This document shows, piece by piece, positions 16,680 through 24,913 of a stretch of 64,000 bases of DNA. The stretch is from Thiohalocapsa sp. ML1 (GTDB lineage: Bacteria > Pseudomonadota > Gammaproteobacteria > Chromatiales > Chromatiaceae). A program made the translations under genes and the position numbers. The stretch lies in assembly GCF_001469165.1 (NCBI RefSeq), contig NZ_JABX01000018.1:1-64000 (forward strand), written 5' to 3'. How positions within the stretch are numbered: position 1 is the first letter of the stretch; the number at the start of each line of letters is the position of its first letter. The notes under the pieces are model-generated. The model made no database searches. It worked only from the letters and a program-made list of their open reading frames with translations, and was not told the DNA's origin.

Positions 16680-16956
16680 CGTCGTCGCTGTCCTGCAGCC
16701 GCGCGCCGAGGATCAGCGCCAGCGCCGTCGCGCTCACGGCCACGACGATGCCCGTCAGCACCAGCGCGTGCGGCACCGGGTCCGGTGGTGCCGCGTCGCC
16801 GCGGTAGGCCACCGCGATGAGCACATGGAACACGCCGGCGCCGGTGATGTTGAGCGCGATGACCTTGCGCAGCAGCGGCTCGTGCACCAGGAAAGACCAG
16901 ATGCCGAGCACGAACAGCATGAGCCCGGCGCCGCCGTAGAGGAGCTGCGCCGTCAC
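16672..16956 (-). CDS. mrpC: MrpC-like (NuoK-type) antiporter subunit
   Basis: This 94-residue, three-helix membrane protein has LYGGAGLMLFVLGIWSFLV, KVIALNITGAGVFHVLIAVA and a third helix VLTGIVVAVSATALALILG. The size and topology are those of MrpC/NuoK, a small core subunit of the antiporter membrane arm. The start is GTG at 16956, whose last bases overlap the mrpB-like stop (GTGA). The C-terminus ends in an acidic LQDSDDDA tail. It is placed between mrpB and the large subunits, as in known Mrp operons. Confidence 0.85.
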   Translation of the reverse strand: MTAQLLYGGAGLMLFVLGIWSFLVHEPLLRKVIALNITGAGVFHVLIAVAYRGDAAPPDPVPHALVLTGIVVAVSATALALILGARLQDSDDDA

Positions 16957-17699
16957 TTGGGCTGGGCCGAGGGCCGGGGGTCGAGGGGCGACGTCGCGGT
17001 CGGGCGCCCGCCCACGTAGGCCGCTGCCAGCGCGACGCCGATGGCGAGCGTGGCGGCGGACTCGATGAGCAGGATCAGCCACTTCGCGAGCTTGGGCGGA
17101 TAGGTCAGGAAGCCCGCGCCGAACAGCATCAGCCCGAGCCCCACCAGCGTGAACACCAGCACGCCGAGCACCAAGAGCCAGCGCTGCGCCGCCTCGCCCG
17201 GCAGCCCGGCTTGCGGGTCGCCCGCCAGGCGCACGATGACACCGGCCGCGCCGAGCAGCGCGCCGGCCTGGAAGGCGCCGCCCGGCGCATAGCCGCCGAC
17301 CCAGAGCATGTAGCCGCCGGCGACGATCAACAGCGGCACCACCCAGGACACCATGCCCGCCAGCACCGGCCCGGAGCGCTGAAAGCCGGCCGGCGCGGGC
17401 CCGAGCGACCAGATCCCGAGCAGTGCCGCGAGCAGCACCGCGAGCTCCATCAACGTGTCGTAGGCGCGGTAGTTCAGCAGCACGGCGGTGACGGGGTTGT
17501 CGACACCGGTCTGCGGCACGCGCGCAAGCGCCAGGTCCGCGAGCCGCGGCGCGGCGCCGGCATTGAGCGCCAGCGCGTAGATGGCCGTCATGGTCACGCC
17601 GAGCAGCGCGAGCAGCACGGCGAGCAGGAGCTTGAGGTCGCGATCGCGCTCGGCGGCGCGCGCCGGGTCGGGCCGGGTCGCGAAGGTCGGGTCGGTCAT
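16953..17699 (-). CDS. mrpB: MrpB-like antiporter subunit with N-terminal extension
   Basis: This 248-residue membrane protein contains the MnhB domain, seen as TAVLLNYRAYDTLMELAVLL followed by several helices and GGYAPGGAFQAGALLG. The first part, about 30-60 residues with a helix ending in ALNAG, resembles the MbhE-like segment often fused to MrpB. The last residues (SPLDPRPSAQPK) are encoded by a degenerate CGAGGGC-type stretch, so the tail may have been altered by repeat DNA. The start is ATG 17699, in a four-base overlap with the DUF4040 gene. It works in the membrane as part of the multisubunit cation/proton antiporter. Confidence 0.85.
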   Translation of the reverse strand: MTDPTFATRPDPARAAERDRDLKLLLAVLLALLGVTMTAIYALALNAGAAPRLADLALARVPQTGVDNPVTAVLLNYRAYDTLMELAVLLAALLGIWSLGPAPAGFQRSGPVLAGMVSWVVPLLIVAGGYMLWVGGYAPGGAFQAGALLGAAGVIVRLAGDPQAGLPGEAAQRWLLVLGVLVFTLVGLGLMLFGAGFLTYPPKLAKWLILLIESAATLAIGVALAAAYVGGRPTATSPLDPRPSAQPK

Positions 17700-17974
17700 G
17701 GCTCGGCCTCGGCGTCTTGTCGGCGGGCGCGGGCCGCGCGGCGCGCGGCGGCGAGCATGAGCGCGCCGCCGAGCCCGGCGCCGATGGCGGCCTCGGCGAG
17801 TGCGACGTCCGGCGCATGCAGCCGTGCCCACACCAGCGCGAGCCAGAGCCCGAAGGCGATGAACAGCATCACCGCACGGCGCGGCTCGGGGCTCAGCACC
17901 GCGGCCAGGGCGAGCCCGAGCAGCGTTATCAGCAGCACCGCGTCGAACAGCAGCAGGAGTACGAGCTGGGTCAT
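17696..17974 (-). CDS. DUF4040 (MbhD/MrpA C-terminal-like) antiporter subunit
   Basis: This 92-residue membrane protein has about three helices: LVLLLLFDAVLLITLLGLAL, then AVMLFIAFGLWLALVWARL, then VALAEAAIGAGLGGALMLAA. The sequence DVALAEAAIGAG is the hallmark of DUF4040/MbhD. In classical Mrp this is the C-terminal part of the large MrpA subunit; here it is a separate gene, as in hydrogenase-related Mbh modules and the split Mrp operons of some proteobacteria. It overlaps both neighbours by four bases. Confidence 0.85.
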   Translation of the reverse strand: MTQLVLLLLFDAVLLITLLGLALAAVLSPEPRRAVMLFIAFGLWLALVWARLHAPDVALAEAAIGAGLGGALMLAAARRAARARRQDAEAEP

Positions 17975-18270
17975 TGCAGATCCTCGCCGTCGCGGCGCAG
18001 CGCACGTTTCGCGATCAGGTGCGAGCCGGTGGCGCCGGCCACCATTACCAACACCCAGAGCAGCACCAGCTTGACGGCATAGAAGGGGTCGGGCTTGTAC
18101 AGGATGAGCCCGACCATGATCAACCCGAGCCCCATGTTGTCCGCCTTGGTCAGCGCGTGCAGCCGGGTGAACAGGTCCGGCAGCCGAAGCAGTCCGACCG
18201 TGCCGGTGACGAAGAACGCGGCGCCGGCGGCGACAAAGACCGCGGCGACGCTGTGCAGGATGAGCTCCAT
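17971..18270 (-). CDS. mrpG: MrpG/MnhG antiporter subunit
   Basis: This 99-residue protein has three helices and the family core GTVGLLRLPDLFTRLHALTK followed by NMGLGLIMVGLIL. The length is typical for MnhG. It ends in a short basic/acidic cytoplasmic tail. There is a gap of about 50 bases to mrpF upstream and a four-base overlap with the DUF4040 gene downstream. It is part of the cation/proton antiporter complex in the inner membrane. Confidence 0.9.
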   Translation of the reverse strand: MELILHSVAAVFVAAGAAFFVTGTVGLLRLPDLFTRLHALTKADNMGLGLIMVGLILYKPDPFYAVKLVLLWVLVMVAGATGSHLIAKRALRRDGEDLQ

Positions 18271-18322
18271 TGGGGCCTAGCGGGCGAACCTAGCGGGCGA
18301 AAAGGGATAGCGCTGACAATGC

Positions 18323-18586
18323 TCAGGCGCGGTCGGCACCGGCACGACGGCGCGTGAATGCGGCCACGGACACGGCGGCGAGTAGCGCGAAGATCAGCGC
18401 CACGTCGAGCAGCGCCGGCACATCCAAGGCCACGGCCAGCAGCAGCAGCGTCGCGATGCCGGAGGTGCCGAGCAACTGCGCCGCCATCATCCGATCCGCC
18501 GGCGTCGGCCCGATGACGACACGCACCAGCCCTGCCGACATGCTGAGCAGCAGGATCAGCGCCATGGCGAGCAGGAGCTCAGGCAC
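18323..18586 (-). CDS. mrpF: MrpF/MnhF antiporter subunit
   Basis: This 87-residue, three-helix protein has the family core LVRVVIGPTPADRMMAAQLL and a last helix DVALIFALLAAVSVAAF. The GTG at 18586 was chosen because the homologous part begins at its second codon and it overlaps the mrpE stop by eight bases. A longer frame from 18637 would add Arg-rich residues inside mrpE. It belongs to the antiporter operon and has the usual size for the family. Confidence 0.85.
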   Translation of the reverse strand: MPELLLAMALILLLSMSAGLVRVVIGPTPADRMMAAQLLGTSGIATLLLLAVALDVPALLDVALIFALLAAVSVAAFTRRRAGADRA

Positions 18587-19256
18587 GGTCGCGGTCGTCG
18601 CTAGTGTGCTTCGCGGCCCGCGCCATCGCCAGCGCATCGGTACCGCAGGGGTGCACCGTCATCTCGGGGGTGCCTTCCAGGTGCTGGCCGAACAGACGGG
18701 CGATGCGCTGCTCCAGGTGCGTGATCCCGGCCAGCACGGAAGGGCTGGCTTCGAGCGTGTGCACGTACAGGATATCGTCGCGAAAATCCGCCGACAGCGT
18801 GCCGGGCAGGAGGCTCAGCGTGTCGAGGAACGCCACCAGCGCCGCCGGCTCCTTGATCCGTGGCCGATAGCTCACCAGCGCCGGGTCGATCAGGAGCTTG
18901 GGTCCGAGCACGCGCCGCGCAACATCGATGCCGCCCAGGATGGACTCCCACAGGAAGAAGGGCACGAAGCCGAGCAGCGGCCATGGCCGCGGGTCCGTGC
19001 CCACGAGCCGGGACAGTCGCGCCGCGGCGACGGTGGCGAACAGCACCGCGGGCACGCCGATGACCCAGGACACCGGGTCCGTGCCCACCAGCACCAGCCA
19101 CACCAGCGCAAACAGCACCAGGCGGCCAAGCCACTGCAGCGGGCTCGATGGGGTTGGAGGCAAGCTGATGTCGGCCAAGTTCGGGTGTAGAGCGTTCGGG
19201 TGTGGAGCCCTAGAGCGCGTGCCGGTTAAGATGGGCGGGCGCGGCCCGATTTCCAT
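18579..19256 (-). CDS. mrpE: MrpE/MnhE antiporter subunit, first gene of the operon
   Basis: This 225-residue protein carries two N-terminal helices (LGRLVLFALVWLVLVGTDP and VIGVPAVLFATVAAA) and the MnhE domain with FVPFFLWESILGGIDVARR and DTLSLLPGTLSADFRDD. The start is uncertain. ATG 19256 gives a proline/arginine-rich extension of about 40 residues that family members lack. TTG codons at 19178 and 19163 would begin closer to the first helix, but none of the three has a good Shine-Dalgarno sequence. Two copies of CACCCGAAC lie in the doubtful part. It probably heads the nine-gene antiporter operon. Confidence 0.8.
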   Translation of the reverse strand: MEIGPRPPILTGTRSRAPHPNALHPNLADISLPPTPSSPLQWLGRLVLFALVWLVLVGTDPVSWVIGVPAVLFATVAAARLSRLVGTDPRPWPLLGFVPFFLWESILGGIDVARRVLGPKLLIDPALVSYRPRIKEPAALVAFLDTLSLLPGTLSADFRDDILYVHTLEASPSVLAGITHLEQRIARLFGQHLEGTPEMTVHPCGTDALAMARAAKHTSDDRDRA

Positions 19257-19691
19257 TGGCCGCGGATGATAGTGTGTCGCGCCCCCGGCGTCTCGGTCGG
19301 CGCCACCGCGGGTTTTCGGCGGTGCCGCCCCCCGGGCACTGCTTGCAATCCGTGGAGGCGGGCGCGAGGCTCCGCGGCTTTAGCTCAATTGCCGGAGAAT
19401 AAGCATCTCGAATGGCGTAGTATTTTTGCTCGCTTTCCACGGAGCAGCAGCGGTCGCATCAACGCGCGATGCCCCGACTTTCAAGACCCGGAAGTCGCAG
19501 ACACTAGAAACCAAGCCAAGCGGTATGTTGCTTGACAGAAGATCGCCTTGGCACAGCAGCGGGGCGGCTTTCCGCCGGCTGGCCGCAAGCCACCGGTCCC
19601 GGGCGTTGCCCAGCGGGCCGTCTATCGTCTTCCGAAATCAGTTTGGGCCCCAGTGCCCGCCCGCAACGCCCACGACGAAGAGGTATTTGCC
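19257..19691. other. Divergent intergenic region between the Mrp operon and the DUF2333 gene
   Basis: These 435 bases separate leftward mrpE from the rightward DUF2333 gene and must contain both promoters. There is an AT-richer stretch at about 19385-19440 (including TAGTATTTTTG). I cannot pick a -35/-10 pair with proper spacing. No gene, riboswitch-like fold or tandem repeat stands out. Confidence 0.45.
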
Positions 19692-20816
19692 ATGTCCGAT
19701 CTGAGCGACGCCGATCGCATCCTCCACTCCGACGAGCCTGTCCAGCGCCGCCCGGAGCCGGCGCCCACCGTCGACGGCGACAAGGCACCCACGCCACCGG
19801 GCCGTAGCAGCAAGCAAGGCGGTCTGCTGCGCTGGGGCATCCTCACCATTATCCTCGTCTTGGGCGCGCTGTACGGGGTCGGACTCTGGTGGTCGCTCCA
19901 GCCCGACAAGTTCGACGTGGAAGAAAACGCTCGCCGGATCCTCGACAAGCAAACAAGCCCGGTGCCCGGCGCGACTATTGTCGCCAGCGCCATCCGCGTG
20001 GGCGAGACGCTGCTGGAAAAGCCCGGCGGCTACCTGCGCAACGACGTGACGCCCCCCGGCATCCTGATGGACAACATGCCGGCCTGGGAGTACGGGCTGC
20101 TGACCGAGCTGCGCGACTCCGTGCGCGCCATGCGCAACGATTTCAGCCGCTCCCAGACCCAGTCGGTCGAGAACCTGGACCTCAAGGATGCCGACTCCAA
20201 GTTCAGCTTCGATGACACGTCGTGGATTCTGCCGTCCTCGGAAGACGAATACCGCAAGGGCCTTGCGGCACTGCAGCGCTTCCTCAAGGATCTCGTGGCG
20301 GGCAACCCGCAGGCGCGCTTCTATGCCCGCGGCGACAACCTGCGCGCCTACCTGATGGTGGTCGAAAAACGGCTCGGCAGCTTCGGCCAGCGCCTGTCCG
20401 CCAGCGTCGGCGACGAGGAGCTGATGGCGGCCCTGGGCGGTCTCGGCGCGGCGGCCATGCCCGAGGTAGCCGAAGGCGACCCCGAGTTCCAAGGCTCCGG
20501 GCCGTCCGAGCGCACGCACTGGAGCGAGATCGACGACATCTTCTTCGAGGCGCGCGGCTATGCCTGGGCGCTGCTGCACATGATGAAGGCGATCTCCGTG
20601 GACTTCGAGGAGCTGCTCGGGCAGAAGAACGCCCAGGTCTCGATGCAGCAGATCATCCGCGACCTGGAGTACGCCACCATGTTCAAGTGGTCGCCCATGG
20701 TGCTGAACGGACACGGCTTCGGCGCGCTGGCCAACCACTCGCTCGTGCTGGCGTCCTACATGTCGCGCGCCAACGCGGCGGTGCTGGACCTGCGGGTGCT
20801 GCTCGAGCGTGGCTGA
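19692..20816 (+). CDS. DUF2333 family inner-membrane-anchored protein
   Basis: This 374-residue protein has a Pro/Asp-rich cytoplasmic start, one membrane helix (LRWGILTIILVLGALYGVGL, about residues 43-62) and a large C-terminal domain of the DUF2333 type. Recognisable blocks are TILMDNM-like PGILMDNMPAWEYGLLTELR, DDTSWILPSSEDEYR, ARFYARGDNLRAYL and ARGYAWALLHMMKAI. The function is unknown in the family, which is common in gammaproteobacteria. The ATG at 19692 is preceded by GAAGAGGT. The end overlaps the glutaminase gene by eight bases, suggesting co-expression. Confidence 0.85.
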   Translation: MSDLSDADRILHSDEPVQRRPEPAPTVDGDKAPTPPGRSSKQGGLLRWGILTIILVLGALYGVGLWWSLQPDKFDVEENARRILDKQTSPVPGATIVASAIRVGETLLEKPGGYLRNDVTPPGILMDNMPAWEYGLLTELRDSVRAMRNDFSRSQTQSVENLDLKDADSKFSFDDTSWILPSSEDEYRKGLAALQRFLKDLVAGNPQARFYARGDNLRAYLMVVEKRLGSFGQRLSASVGDEELMAALGGLGAAAMPEVAEGDPEFQGSGPSERTHWSEIDDIFFEARGYAWALLHMMKAISVDFEELLGQKNAQVSMQQIIRDLEYATMFKWSPMVLNGHGFGALANHSLVLASYMSRANAAVLDLRVLLERG

Positions 20817-22698
20817 CGCCGAACCTTCGGTAACAGTCGCCGCGGCAGGGGGCGCCGGACTCGCCGGCGCCCTCGCCGCGGCACCGTTGCAGGACTACCT
20901 GGAGCAACTGCACGCGGCGCTCGCGCCCATCGCCGACGGGGCGCTGGCCGACTACATCCCGGAGCTGACGCGTGCGGATCCCGCGTGGTTCGGCATCGCG
21001 CTGGCCACCGTGGACGGGCATGTCTATCAGGCCGGCGATTCGCGCCTGCCCTTCACGGTGCAGTCCATCTCCAAGGCGATCGCGTACGGCCTCGCGCTCG
21101 AGGATCGGGGCCTGGACGCGGTGCTGGCCAAGATCGGCGTTGAGCCGACCGGCGAGGCCTTCAATTCCATCAGCCTGGAGCCCGGCACCGGGCGGCCGCT
21201 GAACCCGATGATCAACGCCGGTGCCATCGCCACCACGGCCCTGGTGCGCGATGACGAAACGCCGGCGCTCGAGCGGCTGCTCGCCACCTTCGCGCGCTAC
21301 GCCGGGCGCGCCATGGACATCGACGAAGCCGTGTTCGCCTCCGAGCGCGAGACCGGCCACCGCAACCGCGCCATCGCGCACCTGTTGCGCGGCTACGGCA
21401 TCCTGGAATGCTCGCCGGAAGTGGCCACGGATCTGTACTTTCGGCAGTGCTCCATCCGCGTCACGGCGCGCGACCTCGCGCTCATGGGCGCCTGCATCGC
21501 CAACGGCGGCGTCAACCCCGTCACCGGCGTTGTGGCCCTGAGGCGCCGCTACGTGGATAAGGTGCTGTCCGTGATGAGCAGTTGCGGCATGTACGACTAT
21601 TCCGGCGGCTGGGTCTTCAACGTCGGCATGCCGGCCAAGAGCGGCGTCGGCGGCGGCATCATGGCCGTGCTGCCCGGGCAGTTCGGGCTCGGCGTCTTCT
21701 CGCCGCTGTTGGACGCCAAGGGCAACAGCGTGCGCGGCATCAAGGCCTGCGAGCGCATCTCGCAGGACTTCGGCCTGCACATGTTCAACGTCGCCCGGGC
21801 GACATCGGCGACGGTGCTCCGGCGCAGCTACGACTGCCGGCGCGTGCGCTCGCGCCGCGAGCGCAGCGCCGCTGAGCGCGCCGTGCTGGCGCAGCAGGGC
21901 GGCTGCGTGCGCGTCTACGAGCTGCAGGGCGAGCTGGTCTTCGGCAGCGCGGAGTCCGTGGAGCTGACGATGCTTGCCGACCTCGCCCATGCGCAAGCCC
22001 TGGTCATCGACATGAAGCGCGTCGTCGCCGTCGGCGCCGCGGCGGCGCGGCTCCTGCTGCGGCTCGCCGAGCGCGTCGGCGACTCCGGCAAGCGGCTGTA
22101 CTTCACCGGGACGATGCACCTGTACGGCTTTCGGCGGCTGCTGCAAAAGGCGGGCGGCGCCGGCAGCGCCGAGTGGCTGCGCTTCGACGACACCGACCGC
22201 GCCATCGAGACCTGCGAGCAGCAAATCGTGGACGTGGCCGGCGTCGCCGCGGCGACCGTCGACGGTGACGATCTGCACGCCCACTACCTGTGCGCGGGGC
22301 TGGCGGACGCCGACCTGGCCGCCGTGCGCGCCGCCGGCAGCGAGCGCCGCTATCCGCCCGGCGCACCGGTGCTCGCGGTCGGCGACGCGGCGCAGAGCTT
22401 CTTTTTCGTGTTGTCCGGCGAGGCCGAGGCCTGGCTCCTCGCCGACACCGGCGTCGCCCGCGCGGACCGCCGGCTGCGGCTCACCACGCTCGGCCCCGGC
22501 ACCGTGTTCGGCGAGATCGGCATCCTGGACCGCGAGCAGCGCACCGCCAATGTCAGCGCCGTCACGGCGCTCACCTGCCTGGAGGTGCCCTTCGATGCCC
22601 TCGACGCCGGCATCCGCGAGCGCATGCTCGCGAACATGGCGCGCCACTTTGCCGGCATGCTGCGGGAGAACGCCGAGCTGGTGGGGCACCTGGCCTAG
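20809..22698 (+). CDS. glsA: Glutaminase with C-terminal STAS and cyclic-nucleotide-binding domains
   Basis: This 629-residue protein has three domains. Residues about 25-340 are a class A glutaminase (beta-lactamase-like fold) that hydrolyses glutamine to glutamate and ammonia. Its catalytic Ser86-x-x-Lys89 is seen in PFTVQSISKAIAYGLAL, with NPMINAGAIATT and SGVGGGIMAVLPG further on. Residues about 355-455 are a STAS domain (LVIDMKRVVAVGAAAARLLL). Residues about 480-620 are a cNMP-binding domain (YPPGAPVLAVGDAAQSFFFV, then GTVFGEIGILDREQRTANVS). The last two suggest activity controlled by a ligand or partner. The start is GTG 20809, overlapping the DUF2333 stop. Glutaminases are usually about 310 residues, so the regulatory half is extra. 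Confidence 0.9.
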   Translation: MADAEPSVTVAAAGGAGLAGALAAAPLQDYLEQLHAALAPIADGALADYIPELTRADPAWFGIALATVDGHVYQAGDSRLPFTVQSISKAIAYGLALEDRGLDAVLAKIGVEPTGEAFNSISLEPGTGRPLNPMINAGAIATTALVRDDETPALERLLATFARYAGRAMDIDEAVFASERETGHRNRAIAHLLRGYGILECSPEVATDLYFRQCSIRVTARDLALMGACIANGGVNPVTGVVALRRRYVDKVLSVMSSCGMYDYSGGWVFNVGMPAKSGVGGGIMAVLPGQFGLGVFSPLLDAKGNSVRGIKACERISQDFGLHMFNVARATSATVLRRSYDCRRVRSRRERSAAERAVLAQQGGCVRVYELQGELVFGSAESVELTMLADLAHAQALVIDMKRVVAVGAAAARLLLRLAERVGDSGKRLYFTGTMHLYGFRRLLQKAGGAGSAEWLRFDDTDRAIETCEQQIVDVAGVAAATVDGDDLHAHYLCAGLADADLAAVRAAGSERRYPPGAPVLAVGDAAQSFFFVLSGEAEAWLLADTGVARADRRLRLTTLGPGTVFGEIGILDREQRTANVSAVTALTCLEVPFDALDAGIRERMLANMARHFAGMLRENAELVGHLA

Positions 22699-22769
22699 TG
22701 CAGCAGTACGCAGATTTCACGACCCCCGACGCGCCGGCTTCCACGGCCATTCCGGTGCCCGGCGCTTTC

Positions 22770-23046
22770 CGGTGCTTCGGCTCAGCTTCGGCGGCGGCGT
22801 CGTGCAGAGCCGCGCCGAGCTGGACCGGCGCATCCGGGCGCTGCTGCACGACAACGCCGAGCGCCTAGGGCTCCCCTGTCGCGACCCCGAGGACCCGGTG
22901 GGCTGCTTCGCCGAGCTCATCGGCCGCGCCCATGCCGAGCACGGCGAGCGCGTCGTGCTCGTGGACGAGTACGACAAGCCCATCCTCGACAATCTGACCC
23001 GGCCGGACATCGCCCGCGAGGCGCGCGACGGGCTAAGGATTTGTCG
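22770..23046 (+). pseudogene. Remnant of an AAA-ATPase-like / PD-(D/E)XK nuclease family protein
   Basis: The frame contains VLRLSFGGGVVQSRAELDRR, then VGCFAELIGRAHAEHGERVV and VLVDEYDKPILDNLTRPDI, ending in AREARDGLR before turning into unrelated residues. This is the middle of the AAA-ATPase_like (PF09820) family. Both the N-terminal P-loop part and the C-terminal nuclease part are missing; intact members are about 500-600 residues. No start codon with a ribosome site precedes it. It lies between the glutaminase and SRAP genes and is read as a dead fragment. Confidence 0.65.
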
Positions 23047-23185
23047 CGCACTGAGCATTCTGACCTCGGCCAAGATGACATGCCGCTTGCCCTTGGCCGG
23101 GGGCCGACACGCATGGCTCCCGGGGCGAGGTCCGATGCCGCCGAGGTGACTCGACGCGGGCCGAGGTCGCCGATATCCTCGCGCG

Positions 23186-23899
23186 ATGTGCGGCCGCTTC
23201 GTCCAACACGCCGACCCCGAGATCTACGCCAGCCGCTATGCCGCGGAGCTGGACCCAGACGCCTTGGGCGATTGGCGTCCGAGCTTCAACATGGCGCCGA
23301 CCCGCCCGGTGCTCGCCATCCGCGCCGGCAAGACCGGCGGCCGAGAGCTGACGGCGCTGCGCTGGGGCCTGATCCCGAGCTGGTCGAAGGGGCCGGACAA
23401 CCGCTACAGCATGATTAACGCGCGCGCCGAGACGGTGGCGAGCAAGCCCGCCTACCGCAGCGCCTTTCGCGCGCGCCGCTGCGTGATCCCGGCCGAGGGC
23501 TTCTACGAGTGGCGTGCTCCCGCCGCGGGCGCGGGGAAAGCGAAGCAGCCGTATTTCATTCATCGCCGCGACGGCGCGCACAGCCTGCTTGCCGGGCTTT
23601 GGGAATACTGGCGGCCGGAGGACGGCGCTCCGGTGCAGTCCTGCACCATCATCGTCACGGACGCGAACGCGAGCATCGCGCCCATCCATGACCGGATGCC
23701 GGTGGTGCTGGCGCCCGCCGCGCTGGACGCTTGGCTCGACCCCGGCAACAGCGACGCCGCCGCGCTGCAAGCGCTGCTGCGCCCGGCGCCGGCCGAGGAC
23801 TGGGTACTGCGGCCGGTGTCGCCGCGTGTCAACAACCCGCGCAACGATGCCCCGGACCTCCTGGAGCCCATCGCCGACGCGCCGCCCGCCACGGACTGA
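23186..23899 (+). CDS. yedK: SRAP (YedK/HMCES-type) abasic-site DNA-protein crosslinking protein
   Basis: This 237-residue protein has the full catalytic set of the SRAP family. Cys2 is the nucleophile that becomes N-terminal (MCGRFVQ). Asn78 lies in SMINARAET, Glu104 in VIPAEGFYEW and His168 in IAPIHDRMPV. In characterised members the Cys2 forms a thiazolidine crosslink with abasic sites in single-stranded DNA, protecting them from strand breakage. Length matches Escherichia coli YedK (about 222). It stands alone, between a pseudogene and a repeat cluster. No LexA box was identified upstream. Confidence 0.92.
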   Translation: MCGRFVQHADPEIYASRYAAELDPDALGDWRPSFNMAPTRPVLAIRAGKTGGRELTALRWGLIPSWSKGPDNRYSMINARAETVASKPAYRSAFRARRCVIPAEGFYEWRAPAAGAGKAKQPYFIHRRDGAHSLLAGLWEYWRPEDGAPVQSCTIIVTDANASIAPIHDRMPVVLAPAALDAWLDPGNSDAAALQALLRPAPAEDWVLRPVSPRVNNPRNDAPDLLEPIADAPPATD

Positions 23900-23915
23900 A
23901 CGCCGCGAGCAGCCC

Positions 23916-24013
23916 GTGGGAGCGGCTGCAGCCGCGTCCGGCCGCGCAGCTTGCGTCTGTGGGAGCGGCTTCAGCCGCGACCACCGCGCCGTGGGAGCGG
24001 CTTCAGCCGCGAC
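23916..24013. repeat. Three REP-like palindromes
   Basis: Copies start at 23916, 23959 and 23991, each of 23 bases with the form GTGGGAGCGGCTTCAGCCGC. The first copy has TGCA in the loop. The core GCGGCTxCAGCCGC forms a small hairpin. This is the well-known gammaproteobacterial REP type (as in Pseudomonas and Xanthomonas), often moved by REP-associated tyrosine transposases; no such transposase is in this window. It lies between the SRAP gene and the secreted protein gene. Confidence 0.9.
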
Positions 24014-24082
24014 GTGCCGCGCTCGACCCTGCGTCACAGGCACAGGCCGCCCCCATCGGTCCACCTACTCCGGAGTCCACCC

Positions 24083-24844
24083 ATGCACGCCAAGCTCGGC
24101 CTACCCCGCACCGTCATCCTTACGGCCTGGCTCTTACTGCTGACCTGCGTCGGCACCGCGCAGGCGTCGGCCTTCGCGAGCACCGATCTGTTCCTGTCGC
24201 TGCAAGTGACGGGCATTCGCAATGTCAGCACCGCCCCGAACGACCCCACGAGTGTCGTTCAGATCCAATCCGGCTCGGCGGTGTTTGAGGATCTGCGCAG
24301 CGCCATGGGCGCCGGCGCGGCGGCCGAGACCAAAGCCGTGCTGCTGCCGGACCCGCCGACCCTGGGCGGCGGGGCGCTCTCCATCGCTGCCGAGACCAGT
24401 GCATCGGTTCCGCTCGGCGGGGAGGCCGTGGCCTCGCTCGCCACCGATGGCTGGCTGGACTTCGTCAATGGATCGGCCACCGACAGCTTCGTGGTGGACG
24501 TGCTGATCCGGTATTCCGTTGCGCTGACGGCAACATCGCCGGCCGACGGCACCGGGGAGTCCGTGGCCGTCGTGGATCTCATCATCGAGTCCCTGCTACC
24601 GGGCGATGTGGTGGACGGCTTCTTCCTCGCCATCAGTCCGGGGCCGCCCGGGGGCAGCTTCACCAACGAGCTCCTGCGGACGCTGTCGCTCGGACCCGGT
24701 CGTCGCAACACCTGGCGCATCTTCGCGGATGCGCTCAGCTACGCACAGCAGGCACCGCTGCCGGGCAGCGCGGCCTTGCTCGCGGTGGGGCTCGTCGGGC
24801 TGGTCATCGCGCGTCGCTCTGCCCGCCGCGGTCCAATTGTGTGA
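24083..24844 (+). CDS. Secreted protein with PEP-CTERM/VPLPA-like C-terminal anchor
   Basis: This 253-residue protein starts with a signal peptide (TVILTAWLLLLTCVGTAQAS, cleavage probably after the second Ala of TAQASA). It ends with APLPGSAALLAVGLVGLVIA followed by RRSARR. A PLP-x-x-A motif, a single helix and a basic tail is the three-part signal that exosortases or rhombosortase-like enzymes process in PEP-CTERM and VPLPA-CTERM proteins. The middle is a beta-rich domain with many Ser/Thr/Val and no recognised family. It lies just upstream of a polysaccharide cluster, as is usual for such proteins. No exosortase is present in the window. Confidence 0.75.
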   Translation: MHAKLGLPRTVILTAWLLLLTCVGTAQASAFASTDLFLSLQVTGIRNVSTAPNDPTSVVQIQSGSAVFEDLRSAMGAGAAAETKAVLLPDPPTLGGGALSIAAETSASVPLGGEAVASLATDGWLDFVNGSATDSFVVDVLIRYSVALTATSPADGTGESVAVVDLIIESLLPGDVVDGFFLAISPGPPGGSFTNELLRTLSLGPGRRNTWRIFADALSYAQQAPLPGSAALLAVGLVGLVIARRSARRGPIV

Positions 24845-24913
24845 ACCGGTTTGCAGTTTCCGCGCCGTTTGTAAGGTGTTCTTAACAGTCGGGTCGGGAA
24901 GGACCTGCGGGTC

